Shown here: positions 18,996 to 29,461 of the stretch, piece after piece
Position numbering within the stretch: the stretch's first letter is position 1
Layout of the letters: each line of letters begins with the position of its first letter
Origin: Stentor coeruleus
Taxonomy: Eukaryota > Ciliophora > Heterotrichea > Heterotrichida > Stentoridae
Assembly: GCA_001970955.1 (NCBI GenBank)
Contig: MPUH01000024.1
Coordinates: forward strand, 62,001 to 126,000
Direction: 5' to 3'
DNA: 64,000 nt
Notes under the pieces: model-generated
Told to the model about the DNA's origin: nothing
Database searches by the model: none
The model's input: only the letters and a program-made list of their open reading frames with translations
Position numbers and translations under genes: made by a program

Positions 18996-19925
18996 CTAGC
19001 TATGGATTTTTATCTGCAGCTGTTTTTTAACAGTCCTATACCATTTAAGTATATTTGTAGGCACTGTTATTTTTAAAGCTTTTTTAGGTATATCTCCTTT
19101 CATATCTGCTTGAAAAATAGTTGTAACATATAAAGAAGGTTTACCATTACTCAATGAAACCCTTCTTCTAAATATTTGCCCTCCTATTATAGTCTCCGCT
19201 CTAATAGCTTTTTCTTTTTTCTCAGGGAACTCATTATGATCTAAAGACAAATATAATATCTCAATATCTCCATTAACCCTATTTCTCTTATATCTAGTTT
19301 CCACAAAATCCCTATCTTTAAATGGCCATGGTGCTTTATTATGCATATAATACTGAACAGCATCTTCAGCAAGGTGCCCAATCTCATAAAAAATTTGAAT
19401 ATCAGTATCCCATCTCATCCTATATTCTGGTAAATACAAAATCTCATATAAATCCTGAGGATAAGCATCAAGTTCCATATCAAAAAAAGCTTTTAAAATA
19501 GGGATTCCAGGATGAGATGAAGTTTCTGTTTTTAGCATTATACAAGCAAATGGCTTATCAATCTTAACCTCCCAATCAGAACTCGCTTCTAGCTCAAGGA
19601 TTTTAGTAAAATTATGAAACTGGCTTGTGACATAATCTGAACATGGGGATATTTGATCATTACTTGGGAAATAAAGAAGAGCATTGTTTACTACTGATAA
19701 GACTGAATTTCTTGATTCTGATGGTTCTGGGATTGAAGTTGATTCTATTGAACCTTCTAATTGAAAGTCTGATTCTGGTTTATTTTTATTGAAAGATTTT
19801 GTTGAGAGTTTGCGTGGGGGTTCTTCGATGAGGATTTGGTAGTGGTCTTGCTGTTCTTTTTGGATTAAAAGGTCTTCGTTTTGAAGTTTTTTCTTTTTGT
19901 GAAAGCAGAAGCAACATGCTGACAT
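18996..19925 (-). CDS. START-domain lipid-transfer protein with a cysteine-rich N-terminus
   Basis: A 309-residue protein. The N-terminus MSACCFCFHKKKK has four cysteines next to a basic patch, a plausible S-acylation anchor. A START domain fills about residues 95-305: YPQDLYEILYLPEYRMRWDT, then APWPFKDRDFVETRYK, which is the diagnostic PWP-x-x-RD core, and a C-terminal helix VPTNILKWYRTVKKQL. START domains bind and carry phospholipids or sterols between membranes. STARD7/PCTP-like and STARD10-like proteins show the same PWP..RD motif. A second START protein lies at 21432. Single exon. Confidence 0.85.
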   Translation of the reverse strand: MSACCFCFHKKKKLQNEDLLIQKEQQDHYQILIEEPPRKLSTKSFNKNKPESDFQLEGSIESTSIPEPSESRNSVLSVVNNALLYFPSNDQISPCSDYVTSQFHNFTKILELEASSDWEVKIDKPFACIMLKTETSSHPGIPILKAFFDMELDAYPQDLYEILYLPEYRMRWDTDIQIFYEIGHLAEDAVQYYMHNKAPWPFKDRDFVETRYKRNRVNGDIEILYLSLDHNEFPEKKEKAIRAETIIGGQIFRRRVSLSNGKPSLYVTTIFQADMKGDIPKKALKITVPTNILKWYRTVKKQLQIKIHS

Positions 19926-20902
19926 ATTAGTTTATTTTATTCTACTAGGTTTTTTTTAGCAGTTTTGGGTTTGGAGATGAGGTGATTGGCTGGCGGGAAA
20001 ATATGATGATTTTTTAAAGGTTATGCTTGTTTGGAGTGGTAAATATAATGAAGGTTGAATATATAAGTGTTTTTTGTGGAAGCTGACTCCAATTAAATGA
20101 AGAAGTATATATGTTTTATTATTTAACTACAAAACTAATATAGTATTAAGATAAAACTTTAATATTATTTAATAAAAATGAGTTAGAAGTTATAATAAAT
20201 TACTAATACTATAATTAATTATGAAAGCTTTAAGTCATTTCTTTTTTAAAACATTATGTGCTATATATTGTAAAATGGAAGTATTAACCTCTTTAGTCAT
20301 ACGATATCATTTTTAATAAAATGCTGAAGAAAATAAACTTACCAAAACGATTTTAATTTTAAAAATCAATAAATACCTATATAATTTCTTTACATATCAC
20401 ACAAAAACTCTTTGATAGTAAAAATATTTACAATAAATTTTCATCCCTCTCTATCAAATTTAACTTCACCCAATATATTTTTCCATCTATAAAAAGTCAA
20501 AAATAATTCTAAACATCCTAACACCAATTTCAAAATATTATCTCTAAAAAAATCATCATAAATTGTCTACATAATTCCAATTACACCTAACAACAATTTA
20601 CATCAAGTATCATCATCTGAATTATTTCTTCATTCACAACATAAAATTCAAAAACCTAACACCTAGCAAGTATCTTCATAACTTACCTAATGCCCTTAAG
20701 AAAAACTCTAATATTTAACCTTATTTTAACTAATATTTTTTACTTAACACCCTAAACAAATCCTCAATTCAATACAAATAATTATTTACATAAAGTCAAC
20801 TGAAGTTTATGTTTAAAATATATATATGCCAAATAAACAAATATCTTAATACACCTAATCATTATTCTACTATTTCAATATAAGTATTATCTTATCTACA
20901 AG
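19926..20902. other. long intergenic region, no gene seen
   Basis: About 980 bp. The first 180 bp, upstream of the minus-strand START gene, are G-containing and C-poor. From about 20340 to 20900 the sequence is C-containing and almost G-free. No frame, RNA gene or repeat found. Confidence 0.5.
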
Positions 20903-21106
20903 TTAATTTATTTCAAGAGGTTCTTTATCTCTAAATTCAAACATAAACTTTTTGTTCGCTGATCCAAAAGAAGGAGTAGGAGTGAATTTTTGATCAGAGT
21001 CACTTGAAAGATGAACTAAAGGCATAGGTCTCATTGAAGTTTCAGGTGGACTACTCCTGTCTAAAGCGATATCGGTTTCCATTGATGAGTTTTGACAACA
21101 ACCCAT
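20903..21106 (-). CDS. 67-residue dual-acylated (MGCC) small protein
   Basis: I start at ATG 21106, giving MGCCQNSSMETDIALD. A longer frame exists to 21136, but the MGCC start is the functional-looking one: Gly2 for N-myristoylation and Cys3/Cys4 for palmitoylation, with Ser6/Ser7 favourable for NMT. The rest is polar, Ser/Pro-rich and probably disordered, ending FEFRDKEPLEIN. No domain. It may be a small membrane-anchored adaptor. It lies between two START-domain genes. A short frame could be chance, but the signal is the same as that of the CDPK at 4812. Confidence 0.5.
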   Translation of the reverse strand: MGCCQNSSMETDIALDRSSPPETSMRPMPLVHLSSDSDQKFTPTPSFGSANKKFMFEFRDKEPLEIN

Positions 21107-21431
21107 TTCAAATTTATAAGCAAATGAAAAATACATAAAACCTATTAACTGACCTTTTCTTGCATTAACACTTTTTCTTATTGATTATTTCTCAAATTCT
21201 TAATCCTGTTATTATAAAACTCCACATATTTTAACTATCTCAAACAGCAACTTTTTCCTTAACCTTCTTATTTACCTTATAAAATTTTGACTTCTTTTAT
21301 TACTTTTTCAATCCTAAAACTAAACATATAATTTTATTCAAACCAAAAACACTAGTTTTACATTGCAAAAAAAAAAAGCATATCTCTCATAATCAAGACT
21401 TCTAACATATTATAAAGGGTTTTTTAGAATA
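21107..21431. other. divergent promoter region
   Basis: About 325 bp between the MGCC gene and the second START gene, G-poor on the plus strand, with an A-run near 21367. No other feature seen. Confidence 0.4.
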
Positions 21432-22253
21432 ATGGGGAACAATTACTCTTGCTATAACTGCTTTTCTAAAGAACTCCAAGGGCAAACTATAGAAAATAGT
21501 ACTTCTGCTTACCCTTATGATAATTCCTCACTTGAAGACTCTAATTATAACAGAAGCAAATTATTTGAAAATGAAACTATGGAAGAAACCTATACTGAAT
21601 CAGAAGCCCTTTCTAAAACTGAGCTTATCGATACTATCAATAAAACAATGCAGAAATTTTTAGAAGATATAAGACAAGACCCTGAAAAACTTGGTTATAA
21701 GAAAGTTTTAACACAAAACGCAGTTGAAGTCCTTTTAAAAGATGTTTCAGGAGGATATAGTCTTATGTCTATATGGAAATGTTCATTTCCAGCAGAAAAA
21801 GTGGCTAATTTTTTAAGGCTGGTAGACAAACGAAAGGATTGGGATTCGCATGTATCTGAATGTAAGAAAATATGTGATATTTCAAGTGATATAGCCGTTT
21901 ATTACACTTTATATAAACGATTCTTAACTATGGCTCCTCGTGATGTTTTGATTGTAGGCCAACAATTACATTTAGAAGATGCTTGGGTTGATGTTAGTAC
22001 TTCAATAAACTCATCTTTAGTACCTGAAACAACTAGTATTGTTAGAGCTAAAATTGTTCTTGCAGGGTATTATATACAAACTATACCTAAAGATGAAAAT
22101 GGAAATATTACTTTAGTGACTAGTGTTAGTGAAGCAAATTTCGGGCAAAGTTTAGCTAGTGGTATTGTTAAGAATATGAGCACAAATCTAACACCTAAGT
22201 TTGTTAAAGCTATGATTGATGGGATGAAAAAATTTGAAGCTGAACTTAATTAG
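21432..22253 (+). CDS. START-domain lipid-transfer protein, N-myristoylated type
   Basis: A 273-residue protein. MGNNYSCYNC gives a myristoylation glycine and nearby cysteines. The START-like domain (about 75-270) shows GYSLMSIWKCSFPAEKVANF, VDKRKDWDSHVSECKKICD, a MAPRDVLIVG block standing in for the PWPxRD core, then VRAKIVLAGYYIQTIP and a terminal helix ending KAMIDGMKKFEAEL. The MAPRD variant is common in protist START proteins. It is distinct in sequence from the gene at 18996, so this is not a recent duplication. Role: lipid binding or sensing at a membrane. Single exon. Confidence 0.82.
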   Translation: MGNNYSCYNCFSKELQGQTIENSTSAYPYDNSSLEDSNYNRSKLFENETMEETYTESEALSKTELIDTINKTMQKFLEDIRQDPEKLGYKKVLTQNAVEVLLKDVSGGYSLMSIWKCSFPAEKVANFLRLVDKRKDWDSHVSECKKICDISSDIAVYYTLYKRFLTMAPRDVLIVGQQLHLEDAWVDVSTSINSSLVPETTSIVRAKIVLAGYYIQTIPKDENGNITLVTSVSEANFGQSLASGIVKNMSTNLTPKFVKAMIDGMKKFEAELN

Positions 22254-22512
22254 AATTTGCCTAATAAATTTAGAATAATTTTAATAGTTTTTTTAGATGT
22301 TTTGATAATGCTTTTGGTAGATATTTATGAGAATATTAATAAGAGGGTAGTATGCTTTTATAAGGCTTTTTAATAAAATAATATTTTAATGTTAATCATA
22401 AGTTTTCCATATAGGATTTATATGCTTTTTTTATGCTATTATATAAGAAATTTCACCCTTATAACTATTATCACCATCATTATAATTTATATCCATTATT
22501 TCTATTCTTGTA

Positions 22513-23994
22513 TTAAAACTTCTTAGGAATCTTGCTCATTTTATAGAATTTCTCTTCAGGTCCTCCACACAAATCAGGTCCATCATCTTTCATTTTGCTT
22601 TTCAATTCAATTTTTTTCTGTGAAATTTCAAAGTTATAATGATGATGGATAAGTGGTAACTGTTTAGTAGATGCATGCCCTGAAACACTTTCATAATCTA
22701 CATAATCACCATTTGGTTTGTTTTTAGAATGCTTATTAGGGAATTTCCCAGTATCATAAATTTTAATTTTCTTTTTCAAGGATTTCGTCCGATTTTTAAT
22801 TTCAGATTCCTCAGTTATATGAAACATTGGATATTTAGGTTTCGGTTCTTCAACAATTTGCCTAACTGGTGGGTCTTTTCTATTAGAAGTATGGTCCATT
22901 TCATTGATTTCTGACACAAACATAGAAGACCTTGTTTTCGATCTTTGATCACTTCCATCAGTTTTAGGTGCTGGATTTCCAGAACCAATTGGCCCTGCGA
23001 ATTTTTTGCCTATCGGGAAGTTTGAAAACTTATTTTGGTAGTAGTTCCCAATCTTATTCAACCCAGAAGAAGTCTGTGGCCTAGCCGATTCTTCACGAAA
23101 AGTGTCAAAATACGGATGACTCAATGCTTGTGCAGCAGTAGGCCTATCATCAGGGTTCATACTAAGCAAGCATTTCATAAAATTCAACCCAGTCTTACCA
23201 ATTTTCCCCATATACCTTTTTTCCAAAGTCTCAAATTTAGCTATTTCAGGGAATCTTAGTCCAAGAAAGTGAGGGTTTTTCAAAAACGCTTCCTTATGTT
23301 CAGGTATTAACGGCCCCATAACTTTTTGTATACAGTAAAGCTGATCAATTTCACTTTCACCAGGAAAAAGTGGCTGACCATCAATAAGCTCTCCCATAAT
23401 ACACCCTATAGCCCATAAATCAATTGGAGTATTATAACTACGACCTACTAAAAGTTCTGGAGCTCTATACCAACGAGTTGCCACATAATCAGTCATCATA
23501 ATTTGTGAATTAACTTGTCGGGCAAAGCCAAAATCACACAGCTTTAAAGCATGGGATTTAGAAATAAGAAGGTTTTCAGGTTTAATATCACGATGGATTA
23601 TTGACTGGCTATGACAAAAATTGATTGATTTACAAAGCTGGTAAATATACTGCTGGATAAACTCTGGCTATGTAGAGAATACTTCGATTCCATTTGGTTT
23701 TTCTTCAAGGACTTCAAGAAGATTTCGGTCAACATACTCGAAAACTAGGTAAAGTTTTCCTTGTCTACGGAAAGCTTCACGCAGTTGGACTATGTTGTCG
23801 TGTTTTAGCATTCTTAGAACTTTGACTTCACGAATTGTTGTTTTACGAACTGCTTCGTCTTCTTCAGATTCTTTGAACTTTTTTATAGCTACGAATTCAC
23901 CAGTTTCTTTGTTTCTGGCTTTTAAAACTACTCCATATGCTCCTGTATATCTTTTACCTTCACCAATGACGCAGTTTATTTCGTATTTATTCAT
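22513..23994 (-). CDS. CDKL-family (cyclin-dependent-kinase-like) protein kinase
   Basis: Three exons: 23994-23958, 23942-23683 and 23667-22513, with 15-nt introns at 23943-23957 (GTAAAAGATATACAG) and 23668-23682 (GTATTCTCTACATAG). The first has no in-frame stop, so unspliced RNA would still be read, inserting five residues in the ATP loop. Splicing restores canonical [13 protein letters not shown]. The 483-residue protein has KIREV-type helix C ([14 protein letters not shown]), [34 protein letters not shown] and the CDKL TDY activation motif ([16 protein letters not shown]). CDKL kinases control cilium and flagellum length (Chlamydomonas LF5, human CDKL5). The 190-residue basic tail is disordered. 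It is divergent from the SNF1-like gene, with only 210 bp between starts. Confidence 0.9.
23943..23957 (-). other. 15-nt intron, in phase and without a stop codon
   Basis: Coding-strand sequence GTAAAAGATATACAG splits the ATP-loop codons GGT GAA G/GA GCA. Excision yields GEGAYG; retention yields [11 protein letters not shown]. Conservation of GxGxxG in all kinases supports excision. Confidence 0.9.
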
Positions 23995-24204
23995 TAATTA
24001 GCCAATCTTTCTAATCTCTATCATAACTCTAATAACATTACTTAAAAATGCTTTCAACATATCTCACTTTTTAAAATAATCTCAGATTTATTATCATATA
24101 AAACTCCTCCATTCCCTTAATTCCTTACAAATACATCCTAATCATTATATTTTCACTAATTTTCAAAAATTGCTCATTAATAATCAAATTTCAAGTATAA
24201 TTAA

Positions 24205-25581
24205 ATGCTAGAAAAATCCAACAATAAACAACGCACTATTGGCGATTATACATTGTTGAAGTCTATAGGCGAAGGAACCTTTGGCAAAGTAAAACTAGGT
24301 GTTCACCAGCTTACAAATGAAAAAGTGGCTATAAAAATCCTAGAAAAAAAAAGAATTGTTGATGTTGCTGATGTAGAAAGAGTTTCAAGAGAAATTCATA
24401 TATTAAAACTCATCAGACATCCTAATATAATCCAGCTCTATGAAGTAAATACTATGTAGATCCTTGAAACACCAACAAGGTTATATTTGATCATGGAATA
24501 TTCAAGTTCTGGAGAACTGTTTGATTACATTGTTGAGCGAACCAGACTTAAAGAGATGGAAGCGTGCATATTTTTCCAGCAAATAATAGCAGGTATCGAT
24601 TACATTCACAAATTAAATGTAGTTCATAGAGATCTGAAACCTGAGAACCTCCTTTTAGATCATAATAAAAAAATCAAAATTGTTGACTTTGGACTGAGCA
24701 ATACTTATAAGCCAGGTGAATTATTACAAACAGCATGCGGAAGTCCATGTTACGCAGCTCCAGAAATGATAGCAGGGAAAAAATACGAAGGTATAAAAGT
24801 GGATATATGGAGTTCTGGAGTGATTCTTTTCGCAATGGTATGTGGCTACTTACCTTTTGAAGACCCAAATACTGGAGAATTATACAAAAAAATCTTAGCA
24901 TGTGAGTATAAAGCTCCAAAATTTATATCCCCAGCTGTTAAAGATCTTATATCCTGCATTTTGAATACAGATCCTAATAAGAGATATGGAATAGATGAGA
25001 TTCGTAATCATCCTTGGTATCGACAAGTGAAAGAAGAGATATGCCCAGGTATTTTAGTGGGCTACAATCAGATTCCTGTAGATACTTATATACTTTCTCT
25101 ATTGCAGAAATTCAATTTACACATCGATTACGTTCGGCAATGCCTTGAAGCTAATAAACACAATAGCAAAACAACAGGGTATTACCTTCTACTTAAAAAA
25201 CATCTTATGGAAGGAGGAAATACTATATCTGAAAGTATCGAAAGTACCGGGAAAAAGTCTAAGAAGAAAAAAAGAGCTTTTAGCATTAACTTACCTGATC
25301 AAACTCATCCACCACTTTTCAGATTGACCCAAGACAACTTGTACAAACCCCCAACTTCAAAAGTATCTCAGTTTCATCATAGAGGTAACAGTATAGATAT
25401 TGGTCGACATAGTAGAACCTCATCAATGCGCCATGAATCCCCAAAATCTAGAGTTTCTTCATCAGTCTCCCCTCAACGAGGTGGTTCCAAGAAAAAATCC
25501 ACATCTAAAGATACACCTTCCAACAACGCAAGCAACCTCAAAATGACCAATGCTGAAACCAAACTTAGAAAAAAACAATAA
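24205..25581 (+). CDS. SNF1/AMPK-alpha-like protein kinase
   Basis: Exons 24205-24444 and 24460-25581 flank a 15-nt intron (GTAAATACTATGTAG). The product is 453 residues. The kinase domain (about 14-265) has GEGTFGKVKLG, a VAIKILEKKRI lysine, HRDLKPENLL, DFGLSN and an activation loop LLQTACGSPCYAAPEMI with the LKB1-type phospho-threonine. IETPTRLYLIMEYSSSGELF and KVDIWSSGVILFAMVCGYLP are typical of SNF1/AMPK/MARK. After the kinase a UBA-like helical module (about 285-330) fits an autoinhibitory region, then a basic Ser-rich tail. AMPK-type kinases respond to energy state as part of heterotrimers. MARK or BRSK relatives cannot be excluded because no KA1 domain is clear. Confidence 0.88.
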
Positions 25582-25617
25582 GGTAATAGTCTAAATATAA
25601 TCATAATATCTATTTAA

Positions 25618-27570
25618 TTACTCAATAAGCTCTAATATCATTCCTGCCATAACAGTTTCAGAACGGTCTCTAAACAGAACTCTTCCTAAAGATTTATAAT
25701 TCGTAAACTTCTCTAAACAAATCTTATGATCAGTCTCAGCTTCTATAATCCCAGCCATATTCCTTGTAAAACATCTAGGATTTGTTTTTATTATTTCACC
25801 TGTTGTCCCATCAATTTGCGTTATAAGTTTTATCACTGTGACTACAACTTTTAATGATTGCACAAACATCATAAGTTTAATACCTCTTGTAATTGGGAAA
25901 AGGATTTCAAATGTAAAAACTTTAGCACGGAATTTTCTGACTTGAGGAATTATGTAATCTATTGAACATATAACATCTCCAGGGACGACCAATGTGAAAT
26001 CTCCAGTTACTTCTTTGAAAGAAAGGTCAACTGATTCTCCTGCTACAGCTTTTTCAGCAAGGACTCCGTTAATTTCAATGTTTTTAACAACACAAGTGAT
26101 ATTAGCAGGAATAATTGTAAGTCTATCACCAAGTTTTACAATTCCTCCTTCGATTTTACCTGTAACTACCTGGCCAATGATGCTTCCATGAGAAAGTTTA
26201 TATGCATCCATAATACATAATCGAAATGGTTTTCTTATACTCCTTGGTGGTTGTGGGATACTATCAATCAATTGAATCAAAGTTGGTCCTTTATACCACT
26301 CCAATCCAGCTTCAACAGGTTTTTCTATCAAATTAATTCCCCTTAATCCACTTATCGGAATAAAAAACACATCTTTAAACCCAGCAAGTTTCAAAAATGG
26401 ATCCATAGTCGCTATTATCTGTTCAAAACGTCCTTGATCCCAATCTACAGTATCAAGTTTATTTATAGCAACAATTATATATGTAATCCCTAAAGACCTT
26501 GCTAGAAAACTATGTTCTTTAGTCTGCCCATGTTGATGACCCTCACCTTCAAATCCTTTTTCAAATTCTCCTTTAGAAGAGTCAATAACCAAAACTGCAG
26601 CTTCAGCTTGAGCTGCTCCTGATATCATATTTGGTATAAAATCTTTATGTCCAGGTGCATCAAGTAAAGTTATTTCTCGATTACTTGTAGTAAAATGCCC
26701 ACAACCAACATCAATAGTAACTCCACGTTGACGTTCTTCAGTACCTGCATCAAGTACCCAAGCAAAATGAAAACTATCTTTACCAATTGCTTTACTTTCT
26801 TTTTCGTATTTGTATATAGTTTTCTGGTCAACATAACCCATTTTATATAATAAATGACCCATTAAAGTACTTTTACCAGCATCAACATGACCTATAACGA
26901 CTAAGTTTATTTTAGGTTTAACTGCTTGTAAACTGTATATTTCTTACATTTCATTATTAACATCAGGATAATCCATATTTAAATTTCTTTGGGTTTTTAT
27001 TTCCTCATGGCCATGGGGTATGTTGTGTTTTTCTCCTAGATTCTGAACTATAGCTGAGGTTTTTATTGGTTCATCTTTAGAGACTTGAGTTTTTACACTT
27101 GGTGCAGGGGTTTTTATATTTGAAGTTGAAACTTCGACTGGTTTTGTTTGAGTTTCAGGCTTTTTTTGGTTTTTACCTTGTCCTTCTGACTGATTGCTTT
27201 TAGTTCCTTGTTTGTTTTGTGTTGTATTAGCCATTTGTTTGTTTTGAGATACGTTAGCTCCTTGTTTCCCTTGAGAAATATTCGCCCCTTGTTTCCCTTG
27301 GGATGAATTTGTTGAGCCTTGTTTCATTTGAGCACCAGTTTTAGCTTGAGGCTGAGGACGTTGTTTGAGGATTTTTACAGCGCCGTTTATATCCCAGTCC
27401 GCAGCTTCAAGGGCTTTGATTACTTTGTCTCGAGGTACAGCTCCTGTTTTAGCAATGACTTGAGTGATGTAGTAGTCTGCAGAGGATTCGTCATCGTCCA
27501 TAGGGTCAAAATCTTCATATTCATCATAATCATCCATAATGTCCTGTCGAATGCCTCTGTGTCTTGCCAT
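25618..27570 (-). CDS. HBS1: HBS1-like translational GTPase (ribosome rescue)
   Basis: Exons 27570-26948 and 26932-25618 flank a 15-nt intron at 26933-26947 (GTAAGAAATATACAG). The spliced protein has 645 residues. The N-terminal HBS1_N domain (about 10-72) has the acidic YDEYEDFDPMDDDE start and the UBA-like ALEAADWDINGAVKILKQ. Next is a Q/G/N/K-rich linker with repeats of the type SQGKQGANVSQNKQ (about 80-130). The GTPase domain follows with GHVDAGKST (G1), DAPGHKDF (G3) and NKLD (G4), then EF-Tu-like domains 2 and 3. HBS1 works with Pelota/Dom34 to split stalled ribosomes (no-go and non-stop decay). The HBS1_N domain separates it from eRF3 and eEF1A. All GTP-binding motifs are intact. Confidence 0.92.
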
Positions 27571-27956
27571 ATCACGATAATAAATGTATATAAAAAGAAT
27601 AATGGTTGTGGTATAAGGAAATATTGTTAGATATGTATTTTTAAGAGTTTTATAAGTTTTGGATTGAGGAAAGATTTTTATGGATGTTTGAAGTTTATTA
27701 TTGTTGGAATTTTATTATGGTGGATAATGATTATGACTTTTGAGGATTAGTTTTTGTATGAAGTTGATGTTTTTATAAGAGTTTTTATGATTTAGATTTT
27801 TTAAGGTGCTTTTTTTAGTTTATGTTAAGGTAATTTTTATTGTAGTTTAATTGATATAACATATTTATTTAGAAGGTAGTTGAAGAATGTTGTAGGATAT
27901 AGGAATTTTGTAGTAAAAAGTTTTGGGATTATTAAAAAATATTATTTGGTAATTTT
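27571..27956. other. intergenic, C-free region upstream of HBS1
   Basis: About 385 bp. By hand count, 27601-27720 has 29 G and no C on the plus strand, so the HBS1 coding strand is G-free there. No frame or repeat seen. Confidence 0.5.
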
Positions 27957-28970
27957 CTATTTAGATTTTAGTTGCTGACGAAGCCTTGCTACAAAATCTT
28001 CTGACAAAAAAGGTCGGTATTTGATTGGAATTGGCTTTTCAAGTTCGAGTCTTTGTTTAAAATCTTCAATCTCAGTGTCAATATCAATGCTTTCCAATTT
28101 TGGCGATGTTGAGTTTTCTTTTGTACTTATCGAGCTCTTTTTCTTTAGTTTTTTGCCTTTCTTTTTTTGATTTTGATTTATTATATTAACTATCTCGTCT
28201 ATTGGAAGATTATGTAAAGCTTCAACCGCTGGATCTTCATCACTGCAAGATTCAGAATAAAAAGCTGGGTATGGTTCAAGAAAATTACCCTTTTCGCTTT
28301 CAGACAATTTAATAGCCTTTTCTAAAGTACCTTTCATTCTTATAATATCTTCTCTATATTCATTTTGCTCTTTTTTAATAGCATTTTCTATAAGGTCGAA
28401 ATAATCAAATGCGATTCTACTGTAGAATTTTTTCTTAAGCACTAATTCAAAATTATACCTACTAACAATATCTTCAACAATAATTCCAATCTGTGTTATA
28501 CAGTTTTGTAGTGTGTGATATGCCTCATATATAATTATAGCTTGTAGCAGTCCTTTTTTCCCATCAAATTCCTTTACACATTTCTGCAAATATTCAATAA
28601 AAATATTAGTAGACAACAAAAGGTCTTCCCTAAAGCTATTACAACACTCATAATTCTTAAGTTCTTTTATTTGACACTTGATCTTTTGCTGATAACCTGA
28701 GTTTACAACAAGATTATAAGGTTGGAAAAAATCAGTTGGGATTTTACACTCAACTCTTTTCTGCTTACGTTGTTCAAGATCATTAATATGCTCTATATAT
28801 ATTTCATTAATACATTCTTTTATTTGCTTAGCAATCTTCTGACCTTCATTATCATGTTCAATATAAGTGTTTTCAGTGTTCATCACAAAAAATGTCATCT
28901 CTTTAGCAGGCTCTTTACTGCATATGCTCTGGGTTTTTTTAAAGCCCTTTCTACGTATTCTCTTTCCCAT
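27957..28970 (-). CDS. hypothetical helical protein with a basic N-terminus
   Basis: A 337-residue single-exon protein. It begins MGKRIRRKGFKKTQ (basic, nuclear-type). Residues 40-240 are almost wholly helical with cysteines (NYECCNSFREDLLLSTNIF, then EAYHTLQNCITQIGIIVEDI). A lysine-rich disordered stretch follows (KKKGKKLKKKSS), and a conserved-looking C-terminus YRPFLSEDFVARLRQQLKSK. I recognise no domain. The layout of a basic start, helical core and charged tail is seen in nuclear and chromatin proteins, but that is only an impression. Confidence 0.6.
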   Translation of the reverse strand: MGKRIRRKGFKKTQSICSKEPAKEMTFFVMNTENTYIEHDNEGQKIAKQIKECINEIYIEHINDLEQRKQKRVECKIPTDFFQPYNLVVNSGYQQKIKCQIKELKNYECCNSFREDLLLSTNIFIEYLQKCVKEFDGKKGLLQAIIIYEAYHTLQNCITQIGIIVEDIVSRYNFELVLKKKFYSRIAFDYFDLIENAIKKEQNEYREDIIRMKGTLEKAIKLSESEKGNFLEPYPAFYSESCSDEDPAVEALHNLPIDEIVNIINQNQKKKGKKLKKKSSISTKENSTSPKLESIDIDTEIEDFKQRLELEKPIPIKYRPFLSEDFVARLRQQLKSK

Positions 28971-29110
28971 AATTAAATTATGGACGAGTCTACAGTAGCT
29001 CTCATATTAATACTATTCTGTATAAACTAATCTGGAAAATATAATAAAAAAACTTATCTAAAACCCGGTCGCATCAATTTAGAAATGGTTTACTAATAAA
29101 AATAGCGGCT

Positions 29111-29454
29111 ATGAGAGGATTGATGAATGCAGTAAGACTAGCGAATCAGTAAAAAAATATTTAGCTGTAGAAACATTAGATATACTTCTACAAGGTTCCC
29201 TATTCGAACATTTGCTACTAATCAAATGAAATAGTATAAATTATAAAGCAATCTTTTTTTACAAGAAAGAGTGACTCTCAGCTGCAAATATTTATACAAT
29301 CTTTCTATGCTTGACTTAATATCAAAGAATACTGAAGAAGATAAAGACTGCACATACAATGGTATTTTGTATGAAGAATCAGATATCGAAGTAATGTAAT
29401 TTATATTTGAGATGGAGTCTAACTATGGAGAACTTGCGAAAATCCTACGATTAA
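29111..29454 (+). CDS. four-exon small mitochondrial protein, possibly SDHAF2-like
   Basis: Found by splicing by hand. Exons are 29111-29148, 29165-29233, 29249-29395 and 29412-29454. Introns are GTAAAAAAATATTTAG (16), GTATAAATTATAAAG (15) and GTAATTTATATTTGAG (16). All joins keep frame and end in TAA, giving 98 residues. The start MRGLMNAVRLANHCRNIRYT, then STRFPIRTFA, is rich in Arg, without acids and amphipathic: a classic mitochondrial presequence. The mature part (MKYNLFLQERVTLSCKYLYN, LSMLDLI, ILYEESDIEVIWSLT) loosely follows the SDHAF2/Sdh5 pattern (MLENDLLLGTFAEKYLNTL, then D-DIYYW) and would then promote flavinylation of succinate dehydrogenase. That name is tentative. If intron 3 is not used the protein ends 13 residues earlier. 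Confidence 0.6.
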
Positions 29455-29461
29455 TTAACAT

